Positions 44,056 through 53,366 of a stretch of 64,000 bases of DNA are shown in pieces. The stretch comes from Verrucomicrobiota bacterium (GTDB lineage Bacteria > Verrucomicrobiota > Kiritimatiellia > SS1-B-03-39 > UBA6053), in contig JAFIGD010000022.1 of the NCBI GenBank assembly GCA_020831625.1, positions 1 to 64,000 on the forward strand, read 5' to 3'. Each line of letters starts with the position of its first letter. Position 1 is the stretch's first letter. Both the position numbers and the translations under genes were made by a program. The notes under the pieces were generated by a model. It saw only the letters and a list, made by a program, of their open reading frames with translations. It made no database searches and was not told the DNA's origin.

Positions 44056-44101
44056 TTCCGAAGTTCGGAAAACACCCCGCGCCTTTTTCCGAACCTCGGA
44101 A
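44056..44101. repeat. Bipartite TTCCGAA palindrome repeat, copy 4
   Basis: TTCCGAAGTTCGGAA (44056-44070) and TTCCGAACCTCGGAA (44087-44101), 31 bp start to start. The first unit extends to a 21-bp palindrome with flanking TTT/AAA. It lies in the 255-bp convergent gap after the transporter operon and could terminate transcription from either side. Confidence 0.85.
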
Positions 44102-44121
44102 AACGGGCGGATAGAGGAGGG

Positions 44122-44258
44122 TGAACAGGAGGTTCGGAGAAAAAAGAGTCCTCCGCCGCCTTCTTCCTCTGCGCTCTCTGTTCTCTCCTGTTCAAAAAAA
44201 TCGGCGGATTGGAACGCCGCACAGGAAGAGGGGTTTGAACAGGAGATTCAGAGAGAAC
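44122..44258. repeat. GAACAGGAG-type repeat, three copies
   Basis: Three imperfect copies of a ~25-base unit with consensus GAACAGGAGATTCAGAGAGA: one at ~44122-44147, one in reverse at ~44172-44195 (CTCTCTGTTCTCTCCTGTTC) and one at ~44234-44258. The last two can pair into a long hairpin. A fourth reverse copy is at 59689-59717. No gene is encoded in this gap. Confidence 0.7.
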
Positions 44259-44274
44259 CTCGAAAATCCAGCGC

Positions 44275-45579
44275 TTAGTTAGGCAGGGGATTCAAAAACC
44301 GGCCGTCCAGTTCGTGGGGCGGGCAGCCGGCGGAGACGCAGCGGGCCGCGGCTTTGCCGGCGGCCTCGCCCATGGCGACCGCGTTTCCGGTGACGCGGTA
44401 GCTGGCGTGGGCAAAAAAATCCCCGCTGATGCAGCGGCCCGCCAGCAACAGTCCGTCCACGTCTTTGGCAACCAGAGCCCGGTACGGGATGTCATAGGGT
44501 TGAGAGGTGAAATCCGCGCCGCCGTAACCGCCGCCGTCCGATTTCCGCAGCGAATGGATGTCCACACAAAAGGTGACCCGGCACACGGCGTCGTCGAAAC
44601 GCGCGCCATGTTTTAAATCCTCAGCGCTGACGGTATAGCGTCCGTGGATGCGCCGTCCCTCGCGGATGCCGATGTGGGCGGCGGTGGCGACGAGGGTGAG
44701 GTTTTTCCACACGCCACCCAGGTTTCTGAGTCCGGTGACCATTTGATGGATTTCCTGACGGGCCTCCAGGGTGTGGGCGCTTAAACTGTCGGCGTCGGTG
44801 GCGTTGCCTCCGTACTGGTGATTGGCCATGAACGCGTAGAGCCCGTCCGGCAGTCCGAAGAGGGTGGGCCGGGAATAGCTGGGGGAAATCCCGGCTTTTT
44901 CCAGATCGGCTTTGATGCGCATTTTCGGTTCGGGATCCTTGAGTCCGTTGCCGGAAAGATAGGGTTGCATGTCCGTCCCGTCCAGGCCGCAGAGCAGGGC
45001 CATCAGGCTCATGGGCTGGGTCAGCCCGCTTTCAGGATGGCCGAGGTCGAAGCCGCAGCCGGACCGCGCGGCGAGATCCCCGTTGCCGGTGGCGTCAATG
45101 AACACTTTGGCCTCAACCGCCTCCCGTCCCGAGGGGGATTCGAGGAGCACATGGGTCAGCGTCCGGTCGTTTTCGGCGAAAAAGCCTCCGACGACCCGGC
45201 TGTGAAGCCGCACCTCCACGCCCGCGTCAAGGCAGAGCCGCTCCAAGACAAGTTTCATGAGTTCGGTGCTGTAGCCGCTGGTGGGGGTGCCGTCCGGCCG
45301 GCGGGCTCTTCCTTCCTCGTTTTCCAGAGTTTCGAGTATTTCGGTCATGATGCCGGTTTTGTTCTCATGATCAATGATCCAGCTCAGCATCCCCGAAGTC
45401 CAGACCCCTCCCAGACAGCCCTGCAACTCGATCAGCAGAGTTTTTGCCCCGTTCCGGGCGGCGGCCAGTGCGGCGGCAACTCCAGCGGGCCCGCCTCCGC
45501 ATACCACGACATCGCAGGCCCTGGCCACGGGTGTTCTCTTTTCCGGTTCGTTGATTTGAGGGGTGCGCTTTCTTTTCAT
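44275..45579 (-). CDS. FAD-dependent oxidoreductase, secreted-polymer locus
   Basis: A 434-residue flavoprotein of the FAD_oxidored (PF12831-like) family: VVVCGGGPAGVAAALAAARNGA near residue 25 is the FAD dinucleotide fold, GCLGGVWTSGML follows, VFIDATGNGDLA near residue 190 is the second FAD motif, and LLLAGRCISGD near residue 380 is typical of the family's end. Members lie in PVC/Bacteroidota sugar-degradation loci, and their substrates are mostly unknown. No signal peptide is seen. It is divergent from the beta-helix gene at 45791; the intervening 211 bases contain the dyad operator. Confidence 0.88.
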   Translation of the reverse strand: MKRKRTPQINEPEKRTPVARACDVVVCGGGPAGVAAALAAARNGAKTLLIELQGCLGGVWTSGMLSWIIDHENKTGIMTEILETLENEEGRARRPDGTPTSGYSTELMKLVLERLCLDAGVEVRLHSRVVGGFFAENDRTLTHVLLESPSGREAVEAKVFIDATGNGDLAARSGCGFDLGHPESGLTQPMSLMALLCGLDGTDMQPYLSGNGLKDPEPKMRIKADLEKAGISPSYSRPTLFGLPDGLYAFMANHQYGGNATDADSLSAHTLEARQEIHQMVTGLRNLGGVWKNLTLVATAAHIGIREGRRIHGRYTVSAEDLKHGARFDDAVCRVTFCVDIHSLRKSDGGGYGGADFTSQPYDIPYRALVAKDVDGLLLAGRCISGDFFAHASYRVTGNAVAMGEAAGKAAARCVSAGCPPHELDGRFLNPLPN

Positions 45580-45619
45580 TTGATGTCATATTAACGTGTA
45601 AAATAAAATATACAAGTCT

Positions 45620-45648
45620 TTTATACCCGAGCAGCCCGGCAGACGCAA
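45620..45648 (-). promoter_or_regulatory. Putative promoter of the FAD oxidoreductase gene
   Basis: On the minus strand TTGCGT (plus 45643-45648) and TATAAA (45620-45625) are 17 bases apart, 41 bases before the ATG. The dyad operator at 45670-45682 lies 21 bases upstream of this -35, one helical turn further than at the other sites. Confidence 0.5.
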
Positions 45649-45669
45649 AAGATCGTGTTTTTCGTTAAG

Positions 45670-45682
45670 TTAACTAGTAAAA
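45670..45682 (+). promoter_or_regulatory. Shared 13-base dyad operator, FAD/beta-helix divergent region
   Basis: TTAACTAGTAAAA between the divergent FAD oxidoreductase and beta-helix genes. On the plus strand TTATAC (45693-45698) follows at 10 bases and TATCTT (45717-45722) after an 18-base spacer, a weak promoter for the beta-helix gene. The adjoining GTTAAG on its left makes the site resemble half of the double site at 53181-53207. Confidence 0.65.
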
Positions 45683-45790
45683 CCATAAAAAATTATACAG
45701 GATTGAACAATATCTCTATCTTTTTACACATAGTCCCGCCCAGTGTAAGGTATGGACGTTTTGAGTCTCAACACCCAGCCCCCAAATTCA

Positions 45791-48616
45791 ATGAAGAAAA
45801 TACTCCTCCAGAAAACAGTACGATTCGCGGCGTTTCTCATAGCCGTTCAGGCCCTGGCCCTTGCCCAAAACACGGTCTATGTTTCAATTAACGGCTATGA
45901 TTCGAATCCGGGCACCGCCGCGCAACCGTTCCGCACCTTGAAGCGGGCTATCCAGGTTGTGCAGTCGGGTGACACCATTCAGCTCGGCTCCGGAACGTTT
46001 GTGGAGCCCGCCACGCTGAACCTCTCCAATCTTGACGGGATCTCCCTTCTCGGCTCGGGACGCGGATTGGGGGCGGGGGCCACTATTCTGACCGGAAGCT
46101 GGAGCAACACGACCACGGATGTGGAGCAGAGCAATTCCCAGCCCAGGCTGATGGTAATCTCCGACATCGAGGGGCTGACGATCCGGAATTTGACCTTCAG
46201 CGGAAATGACCGTGCCATTGCCCGTGGAGTGGATCTTCGGCGAATTGACGGCTTAACCGTGGAAAATGTGGATTTCATACGTTTTCTTTCGACGGCCCTC
46301 TCTCTGGAGGATGTCTCCAATGGAGAGCTGGTCCATATGAATATTCATGAGTCCGGTTATGGCTGGACGGGATGGTCGCTCGGAATGGTGAGTCTCAACA
46401 GTCTGACCGATGTTCTGTTTGATTTCATCAGCTTCTACAGCCCGGACAATCCGCCGGATCGAAGTTATGGATATGCGGTGAAAGCGGTGGGACGGGCCAA
46501 TGATCCGCAATGGAACGTGTTGCGCAGAGTGGTTTTCTCAAACCTTGACATCGATCTGCACCCTGGCCAGGCGTGGAACAACGGCACCGCGCCGAATTTC
46601 TCCTTCGAATTCATTCGGGCCTCGCTGGTCGACGTGGAGATTCGGAACAGTTACATCCGCAATTCCATCTCCTTGCCGGACGCGCGGACCGTCGCCGGAG
46701 GAACCCACCCCTATGGATTATTCATCCACCGGAACACGTTTGATTTGCACGGCTGGGCCTATTGGGTGGAAATGGCGGGATCCTCGATTGAAATCGCCTA
46801 CAACCATGTGAAACACGCTTACCCCGTGAGTGGTCATGCAATGTTGATTGATTTTTCGAGAGGTACCAAAACTTTCTCGGACATTTCCATACACCACAAT
46901 GTGATAGAGAATGCCGTTCGGTTTATGCGTTTGCAGAGCACCTATAACAACCTTAAAGTTTATAATAACACGGTGTATTTACTGCTTGGCAGCAACCCGC
47001 AACACAACGCGGCATTTCTTGCCAAAACTTCTTCCGGTACCGGGAGTAATTGGGAGATTAACAACAATGCCGTGGTCTCCATCACGGGAGCGTCCATACC
47101 ACTGATTCAAAAGACGGAAGTCGCACCGCACCCCACAAATCTGACGATCCGCAACAATCGGCTCGACGAAGTGACGCTCGGGGACATCCCCTCCGGGGCA
47201 ACCGTATACGGAAACAGTTATGGCGATCCGGGCTTTCATGAGTCCGGCGAGGCGCCCTATCCATATTTTGCGGCCATTTCCGAGTTCAGTCCCGTGGTGG
47301 ATGCGGGAGTTCATATGGAGTCCCCGTACGTGGGACTCGCCCCGGATATCGGAGCCTTCGAATGGGGAGGCCCGACCGTTCTCGGAGAGATTGAAGATCC
47401 CGGCGCCGGCGACGGCATACTTACACCGGACTCGGTATTCGCCAGTGGTTACCAATCTCCCAATTATCCGGAAAACGCGTTTGATCAGGATCCCCATACC
47501 CGCTGGGCCTCAGGAATCGGATCGTGGTTGGCTGCGGATCTTGGCACGGCCCAAACCATGAACGGAGTCGAACTGACCTTTTTCAGCGGCGACAGCCGAT
47601 CCTACGAGTTTCAGATCGAATTTTCCAATGACGGAAACAACTGGACACCGGTTTGGGGCACCCACCGCTTCAGCAGCGGTCAGACCGCCGGGCCGGAGAC
47701 TTTTAACTTTTCCGATCCGATCACCGCCCGGTATATCCGGTATGTTGGTTTCGGCAACACCAGTAACGGATGGAATTCACTCCATATGTTCAACATCATC
47801 GGACCCTCCGGCGAGATGCTGATTTTCGCCCCGTCCTCCGTATCGGCAAGCAGTTATCAATCCCCCCATGATCCAGAAAACGCTTTTGACCACGACCTCA
47901 ACACCCGCTGGGCCGCGGGCAACGGATCGTGGCTTGAGGCGGATCTCGGGACCTCCCGGACCCTGACAGGAGTTGAACTGGTGTTCTACCAGGGCGGCAG
48001 CCGTTCCTACGAGTTCCGGATCGAAACCTCGACCGACGGAAACCACTGGTCTTCGGTTTGGAGCAGCCATCGTTTCAGCGGCCAAACGATCGGTGCGGAG
48101 ATCTTCACCTTTCCCTCCCCGGTCACCGCCCGGTATGTCCGCTATGTCGGCTTCGGCAGTACCAGCAACGGCTGGAATTCCCTCCATGTCTTCAACATCG
48201 CCGGAACCATCGGCGAGGCATATCTCTTCGCCCCGTCCTTCGTGTCGGCGAGCAGTTACCAATCCCCCAATGATCCTGAAAACGCTTTTGACCACGACCT
48301 AAACACCCGCTGGGCAGCGGGCAACGGATCGTGGCTTGAGGCGGATCTCGGAACCTCCCGGACTCTGACAGAAGTTGAACTGGTGTTCTATCTGGGCGGC
48401 AGCCGTTCCTACGAGTTCCGGATCGAAACCTCGACTGACGGAACCAATTGGTCTTCGGTGTGGAGCACCCATCGTTACAGCGGCCAATCCGCCGGTCCTG
48501 AAACCTTTACCTTTCCCGACCCGGTCATCGCCCGGTACATCCGCTATGTCGGCTTCGGCAGTACAAGCAACGGCTGGAATTCCCTCCATGTCTTTAACAT
48601 CGCCGGAACACCCTGA
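45791..48616 (+). CDS. Secreted beta-helix protein with three F5/8C (discoidin) domains
   Basis: A 941-residue secreted protein. A signal peptide (MKKILLQKTVRFAAFLIAVQALALAQN) is followed by a right-handed parallel beta-helix (~residues 25-530; starts VYVSINGYDSNPGTAAQPF and has repeated N-ladders such as EIAYNHV), and then three F5/8-type C domains (~544-675, ~680-810, ~816-941). The beta-helix is of the type in pectate-lyase-like and related polysaccharide-active proteins; I see no certain catalytic residues. The discoidin domains probably bind sugar. ATG at 45791 gives the signal peptide, while the frame is open to an ATG at 45752 with a poor N-terminus. Confidence 0.85.
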   Translation: MKKILLQKTVRFAAFLIAVQALALAQNTVYVSINGYDSNPGTAAQPFRTLKRAIQVVQSGDTIQLGSGTFVEPATLNLSNLDGISLLGSGRGLGAGATILTGSWSNTTTDVEQSNSQPRLMVISDIEGLTIRNLTFSGNDRAIARGVDLRRIDGLTVENVDFIRFLSTALSLEDVSNGELVHMNIHESGYGWTGWSLGMVSLNSLTDVLFDFISFYSPDNPPDRSYGYAVKAVGRANDPQWNVLRRVVFSNLDIDLHPGQAWNNGTAPNFSFEFIRASLVDVEIRNSYIRNSISLPDARTVAGGTHPYGLFIHRNTFDLHGWAYWVEMAGSSIEIAYNHVKHAYPVSGHAMLIDFSRGTKTFSDISIHHNVIENAVRFMRLQSTYNNLKVYNNTVYLLLGSNPQHNAAFLAKTSSGTGSNWEINNNAVVSITGASIPLIQKTEVAPHPTNLTIRNNRLDEVTLGDIPSGATVYGNSYGDPGFHESGEAPYPYFAAISEFSPVVDAGVHMESPYVGLAPDIGAFEWGGPTVLGEIEDPGAGDGILTPDSVFASGYQSPNYPENAFDQDPHTRWASGIGSWLAADLGTAQTMNGVELTFFSGDSRSYEFQIEFSNDGNNWTPVWGTHRFSSGQTAGPETFNFSDPITARYIRYVGFGNTSNGWNSLHMFNIIGPSGEMLIFAPSSVSASSYQSPHDPENAFDHDLNTRWAAGNGSWLEADLGTSRTLTGVELVFYQGGSRSYEFRIETSTDGNHWSSVWSSHRFSGQTIGAEIFTFPSPVTARYVRYVGFGSTSNGWNSLHVFNIAGTIGEAYLFAPSFVSASSYQSPNDPENAFDHDLNTRWAAGNGSWLEADLGTSRTLTEVELVFYLGGSRSYEFRIETSTDGTNWSSVWSTHRYSGQSAGPETFTFPDPVIARYIRYVGFGSTSNGWNSLHVFNIAGTP

Positions 48617-48627
48617 TCGTCCCCAAC

Positions 48628-51102
48628 ATGAAATTCAAGTCCACTATGAAAACTAAACTTCTTTTCTCTTTTTTTTCGATTTTCGGAATAACCGCATGTA
48701 CGCATGCCGCCACATATTTTGTCAGTCCCCAGGGTAACGACAGCAATTCAGGCACCTCTGTTTCCTCCCCATGGCAAACCGTTGGGCGTGTAAATCAGCA
48801 AGCTCTGGAGCCCGGGGACGTGGTGCGGTTCCAGGGAGGGGCGGTGTTTACGGATGCCGGCATCTATATCGACCACTGGGATGCCGGAAACGCCGGTAAT
48901 CCGGTGATTGTCGAAAGCTACGGAACGGGCCGAGCGCACATCAAACCGCCATCCGGGCAACACGGACTGTTCATCTACAATACCGCCGGTGTTCTGGTCA
49001 GGAACCTGATCTTTGATGGCGGAAGCCTGCTGACCAACACCCAAGTCGGTATCTTTGCGTATACCGATCTGCCATCGGACACCATGCTGGAGGGGATCAC
49101 CGTGGTAAACTGTGAAGTCTCGGATTTTTATTACGGTATCGTTGTGGGAGCCTGGGCCAGTGATTCCTCTTTCAGCGGATTTAAAGATGTCCTCATTGAC
49201 TCCTGCCTGGTGCACACCTGCCGACGCGACGGAATAATGACCTATGGATTTTATCCTGGATCCCAGACCCAACAATCCCACGAAAATATTATAATCCGGG
49301 ATTGCGAGGTTTATGGCGTGACCGGTGATCCGACCCTCACCGACAACCACAGTGGCAGCGGCATCATCATAAGCGGTGTCATCGGCGGGTTGATCGAAAG
49401 ATGCTATGCTCATCACAATGGGGGCAACGCCGGAAATCCCTCCGGGGGCGGACCGGTCGGGATTTGGACTTGGAACTCCGACTCTGTTACCATCCAGTAC
49501 TGCCTCGTGCATGATCAGAAAACCACGCCCGGAGTCAAAGACGGCGGTGGCTTTGACATCGATGGCGGATCCACCAACGCGCTAATTCAGTACTGTTATT
49601 CGTACAATAATGAAGGCCCCGGATATTTGGTCGCGGGATTTAACAATGCGCCTCCGATCAACAACGGCACTTTCCGCTATAATATCAGCTGGCGGGATGG
49701 ACGCCGAACCGGCAACAATATGGCATCCGGTTTTCATTTCTGGAGAGGAAGCGGAACGACGCTTCAAAATATTCTGGTCCACAATAATCTGGTCTATACC
49801 GAAAGCTCCACAGGCGGTGCCGCAGTGCGGCATCAATCCGGAGCGATGTCCAATATTCGCCTTCATAACAACCTTTTCGTGGTCAAGGGTGGAGAACGGT
49901 TTATCCATATCCCAGGCACTTCCGCATATACGTTCCAAGGAAATGCCTACTGGGCCATTGACAACAATTGGAATGGCGGGTGGCGCTGGGGCTCGATCAC
50001 CTACAACAGTCTGGACAGCTGGAGGCTGGCATCCGGTAACCCTGAAACCCTCTCGGCCACGAACGTCGGGCTTCAAGTCGATCCCATGATCTCAGGCTTG
50101 GAGCAGGGGGCACAGCCCACCTCCATTGCCGAGATGCTGGCCATGGACACTTTTCAGCTTCTGGAGGGTTCCCCCATGAAAGCCGCCGGTATCAATCTTT
50201 ATGAGGAATTTGGCGTCGATCCGGGTCACGAAGACTTTTTCGGCAATATCCTTTCGGCAGTCGGCGCGCCCAACATCGGGGTGCACGAAACCGCCGTTCA
50301 TGGTGTGCTAACACCGGACTCGGTATTCGCCAGCGGTTACCAATCCCCCAATTACCCGGAAAACGCGTTTGATCAGGATCCCGACACCCGCTGGGCCTCA
50401 GGGTACGGATCGTGGCTGGCCGCGGATTTCGGCAGCGCCCAGACCATGGCTGGAGTCGAACTGGCTTTCTTCAACGGGGCCAGCCGCTCCTACGAGTTTC
50501 AGATCGAATTTTCAAATGACGGAAACAACTGGACACCGGTTTGGGGTACCCACCGCTTCAGCAGCGGTCAAACCGCCGGGCCGGAGATATTCGACTTTTC
50601 CGATCCGATCACCGCCCGGTACATCCGCTATGTCGGCTTCGGCAATTCAAGCAATGGATGGAATTCACTCCATATCTTCAACACTCTTTCGACTCTTGGA
50701 GAGACTGTGATCTTCGCCCCGTTCTCCGTGTCGGCCAGCAGTTTCCAATCGCCAAACGATCCGGAAAACGCTTTTGACCACGACCTCAACACCCGCTGGG
50801 CAGCGGGCAACGGATCGTGGCTTGAGGCGGATCTCGGGACCTCCCGCACCCTGACAGAAGTTGAACTGGTGTTCTACCTGGGCGGCAGCCGTTCCTATGA
50901 GTTCCGGATCGAAACCTCCACCGACAGAACCAACTGGTCGTCGGTATGGAGTTCCCACCGCTTCAGCGGCCAATCCGCCGGTCCTGAAACCTTTACCTTT
51001 CCCGACCCGGTCACCGCCCGGTATGTCCGCTATGTCGGCTTCGGCAATTCAATCAATGGATGGAATTCCCTCCATGTGTTCCATATCCTGGGAACACCTT
51101 GA
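48628..51102 (+). CDS. Secreted beta-helix protein with two F5/8C domains
   Basis: An 824-residue protein with a signal peptide (MKTKLLFSFFSIFGITACTHAA; a second Met at codon 7 is equally likely as start). The TCTHA near the cleavage site resembles neither a clear lipobox nor a standard site. Next is a right-handed beta-helix (~25-550) with YFVSPQGNDSNSGTSVSSPW at its start, and two discoidin domains (~565-690, ~700-824) almost the same as those of the gene upstream. It starts 12 bases after the previous stop, so it is in the same transcript. No catalytic motif is certain. Confidence 0.83.
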   Translation: MKFKSTMKTKLLFSFFSIFGITACTHAATYFVSPQGNDSNSGTSVSSPWQTVGRVNQQALEPGDVVRFQGGAVFTDAGIYIDHWDAGNAGNPVIVESYGTGRAHIKPPSGQHGLFIYNTAGVLVRNLIFDGGSLLTNTQVGIFAYTDLPSDTMLEGITVVNCEVSDFYYGIVVGAWASDSSFSGFKDVLIDSCLVHTCRRDGIMTYGFYPGSQTQQSHENIIIRDCEVYGVTGDPTLTDNHSGSGIIISGVIGGLIERCYAHHNGGNAGNPSGGGPVGIWTWNSDSVTIQYCLVHDQKTTPGVKDGGGFDIDGGSTNALIQYCYSYNNEGPGYLVAGFNNAPPINNGTFRYNISWRDGRRTGNNMASGFHFWRGSGTTLQNILVHNNLVYTESSTGGAAVRHQSGAMSNIRLHNNLFVVKGGERFIHIPGTSAYTFQGNAYWAIDNNWNGGWRWGSITYNSLDSWRLASGNPETLSATNVGLQVDPMISGLEQGAQPTSIAEMLAMDTFQLLEGSPMKAAGINLYEEFGVDPGHEDFFGNILSAVGAPNIGVHETAVHGVLTPDSVFASGYQSPNYPENAFDQDPDTRWASGYGSWLAADFGSAQTMAGVELAFFNGASRSYEFQIEFSNDGNNWTPVWGTHRFSSGQTAGPEIFDFSDPITARYIRYVGFGNSSNGWNSLHIFNTLSTLGETVIFAPFSVSASSFQSPNDPENAFDHDLNTRWAAGNGSWLEADLGTSRTLTEVELVFYLGGSRSYEFRIETSTDRTNWSSVWSSHRFSGQSAGPETFTFPDPVTARYVRYVGFGNSINGWNSLHVFHILGTP

Positions 51103-51144
51103 TCATCCCGGCCCATATGAGCTGTTGATTATCTTGAATGATTT

Positions 51145-53055
51145 TTAGTCAGCAATGTAATAGAGTTCGGCCTTCATCCGGCTCCGGGCACTGGCACTGT
51201 ATTCAAAGATGAGGGTGGCGGTTTGACCGCTTCTTGGCCGCGCGTCGGTGGTTTGGCCGAAGGCGGAGCGGCTGGTGTGGGTGGCTCCGTATGAACGGCC
51301 CTCCTCGTTGGTGTTCACACCGGCGGCGGGATTCGGGTTAGCCATGTCCTCCCACGCCACGACCTGCCCGAAAGAGCGGCGACGTCCGTCTTCTCTGGGT
51401 CCGGGTTGGTTGAAGTCACCGTTTACTATCCAGTCTTTACCCTCGATTAGGAGTTTTACGTTGTCCACATAGCCCCAGCCGCTGCCGGAGTGGGTGAACC
51501 TGACCCCCAACCGGTGTCCTCCGGCTTCGTCCGGGATTTTCACTTTCAGCTCCGCGACCTGCCAAGCATCCGTCGGCTGAAAGGTCTCCTTCGCAAAGAT
51601 CACGGGCACACCGAGGGTGTATTCCCCCCCTGCGGATTTCACATTGTCCCGAACATCCGCCCGTCCAATTTGCCGGAACAAGGCATGGCCTTCCGCAGCG
51701 TTGCCTGTGCCGAGGGCGGAATTCCGCCATTGCCGGGCGGAGGCGATGTCCTCCATCAGGATTCCCCCTTTGTGGAAATCATTAAAGACCACGCCATCCA
51801 CAGTCACATCTTCCTGAAAGATCGAGACGATTTTTTTCGGAATGGAATCAAGTTGCTGCTCCAAGTACGCCAGCTCTTCTTCGGACAGGCTGTTGACCCA
51901 GTCGCGGTATCCTGCGTCTCCGGCCATGTGCCAATCCTTTGCGTCCGCATCCGTGAGCCGCAGATGAAGCCGGCCTTCCGGGGAGCCGCTGTAGCTGCGG
52001 AGGGTGGAGCCCGAGGCCATGATCAACGGCGCGATGCGGGTTTCCATGGAACTACCGCCAGGAGGAGTCAGTTTATCGAAAAATTGCACCTCGGTGGTGT
52101 TTTGGTAGGAAAGCCTCACATAAGCCGGTCCCTGAAGCGGCCGTTCGGGGAGTCCGCCCTGCAGGGTGCCGAAAACGGTGAAGTCCACCTGCCCGAGCTG
52201 ATTCAGCCATTTGCCAAGGGTCGCCCCGTCCCGCAGGGCCACGGTCGCACCCTCCCCAATCACCATGGTGGCGTTTCGCCCCGGCGAAAACCGGCTGCCC
52301 TGACCGATAATCAGGGTGCCGGAAGAGATGTTCACCCGGTCCAGCACGGAGGTGGTGCCGATGATTTCCATGGAAACGTCCGGCCCGCTTTTGTTCAGGG
52401 TCAGGTATTGACCGAATCTGCCGCCGCGCGGTTCGCCCGGATCGCTTTCGTCATGCCGCAAAAACGTGTGCGCGCCGCCGAGGTAATTGTTGCCGTGGGA
52501 CCCGAAAAGGCTGCCGCCTTTTTTCACCCAGATGTTTCCGTAAAAGCGGTTGCTCAGTCCCACCACGCGGGCGTTCCGTCCAACCGTCACATGCCGGTAA
52601 ATCGGCGACCAGCCCTCCACATTCAGGAAGACCACTGAATAGGGGGTGTCCGAATCCGGAAAGTAAAGATCGGTGTCCTCATCGGTTGACACTTCGGTCG
52701 CGGGTTCGCCGTTCACCAACCAATTGTCCGGGTCCCAAATATCCAAACCGCCGCGCACATTGGGGCCGCCGCTCTTGCCGGGATGAGCCCATTCCAACAC
52801 CCGGCCCTCCGGCCATTCCTGCTGCACAAAGCGCTCGTCGCCGTTCAGCATCGGCCACACGTCCCGGTTTCTGAAATCGGGATTTCCGGCGGTGGCCTGA
52901 TCGTAGGCTTCGGATGAGGCGTGAAGCGATCCGCCCGCAAAAACGCCCAGCAAAAGGCCGGCCAGCAGGAGGAGACCCGGCCGGATTCCTCCTCGTTGGC
53001 CGACGGAGAGGAGACCGGGGGAGATGGCGGGGCGTGAGGGAATGGATGTTTTCAT
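51145..53055 (-). CDS. Secreted protein of unknown function, beta-rich
   Basis: A 636-residue protein. After a basic N-terminus a strong hydrophobic segment (PGLLLLAGLLLGVFAGGSLHASS) forms the signal peptide. The mature protein contains DNWLVNGEPATEVSTDEDTD and a beta-helix-like middle with repeated short GS.LIIG.G/TMVIGEGATV turns (~residues 230-310), followed by a second beta-sandwich-like half. I do not recognise a catalytic motif. It is convergent with the beta-helix genes on its left and divergent from the VCBS gene on its right, with a copy of the dyad operator pointing toward it at the correct spacing. Confidence 0.7.
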   Translation of the reverse strand: MKTSIPSRPAISPGLLSVGQRGGIRPGLLLLAGLLLGVFAGGSLHASSEAYDQATAGNPDFRNRDVWPMLNGDERFVQQEWPEGRVLEWAHPGKSGGPNVRGGLDIWDPDNWLVNGEPATEVSTDEDTDLYFPDSDTPYSVVFLNVEGWSPIYRHVTVGRNARVVGLSNRFYGNIWVKKGGSLFGSHGNNYLGGAHTFLRHDESDPGEPRGGRFGQYLTLNKSGPDVSMEIIGTTSVLDRVNISSGTLIIGQGSRFSPGRNATMVIGEGATVALRDGATLGKWLNQLGQVDFTVFGTLQGGLPERPLQGPAYVRLSYQNTTEVQFFDKLTPPGGSSMETRIAPLIMASGSTLRSYSGSPEGRLHLRLTDADAKDWHMAGDAGYRDWVNSLSEEELAYLEQQLDSIPKKIVSIFQEDVTVDGVVFNDFHKGGILMEDIASARQWRNSALGTGNAAEGHALFRQIGRADVRDNVKSAGGEYTLGVPVIFAKETFQPTDAWQVAELKVKIPDEAGGHRLGVRFTHSGSGWGYVDNVKLLIEGKDWIVNGDFNQPGPREDGRRRSFGQVVAWEDMANPNPAAGVNTNEEGRSYGATHTSRSAFGQTTDARPRSGQTATLIFEYSASARSRMKAELYYIAD

Positions 53056-53180
53056 GACAGACTCCTTATCGTTTCAATAAATGTGATCGTTTATATCGGG
53101 TCGGGGCTATTAAATTGTTCCGCGAACTGAAGCGTATTTAAAGCTAACAGACGGGATGCCTCAAGGCAATCCTGAATTCA

Positions 53181-53193
53181 TTTTACTAGTTAA
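53181..53193 (-). promoter_or_regulatory. Shared dyad operator facing the unknown secreted protein
   Basis: Read on the minus strand the site is TTAACTAGTAAAA. Exactly 11 bases later comes TTGCCT (plus 53164-53169), the same spacing and nearly the same hexamer as at 30161 and 53195. A -10 (TAGCTT, 53141-53146) is weak. With the adjoining site on the other strand this makes a symmetric double site in a 311-bp divergent gap. Confidence 0.65.
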
Positions 53194-53194
53194 G

Positions 53195-53207
53195 TTAACA
53201 AGTAAAA
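53195..53207 (+). promoter_or_regulatory. Shared dyad operator facing the VCBS gene (one mismatch)
   Basis: TTAACAAGTAAAA, one base different from the other copies. TTGCCA (53219-53224) follows after exactly 11 bases; a weak TAACCT (53243-53248) lies 18 bases further. The VCBS gene starts at 53367. Confidence 0.6.
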
Positions 53208-53366
53208 AAAGTTTTATGTTGCCACGGAGCGGGGGGGGGAGGTAACCTTTAGAGGTTTCCTGTTCTACAATACACTTTTCAAATGACATCATTGTCGATG
53301 CACGGTTCACATGTTTTCCTTTCTGATTGATTCACTGATTCTGAACTCCCAACCCTCATCAATATT

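Noticed and set aside
45591-45603. TTAACGTGTAAAA, a two-mismatch relative of the 13-base dyad.
   Set aside because: It lies only 12 bases before the FAD oxidoreductase start, has no -35-like hexamer at the required distance, and two mismatches in the core are expected by chance in such AT-rich sequence.
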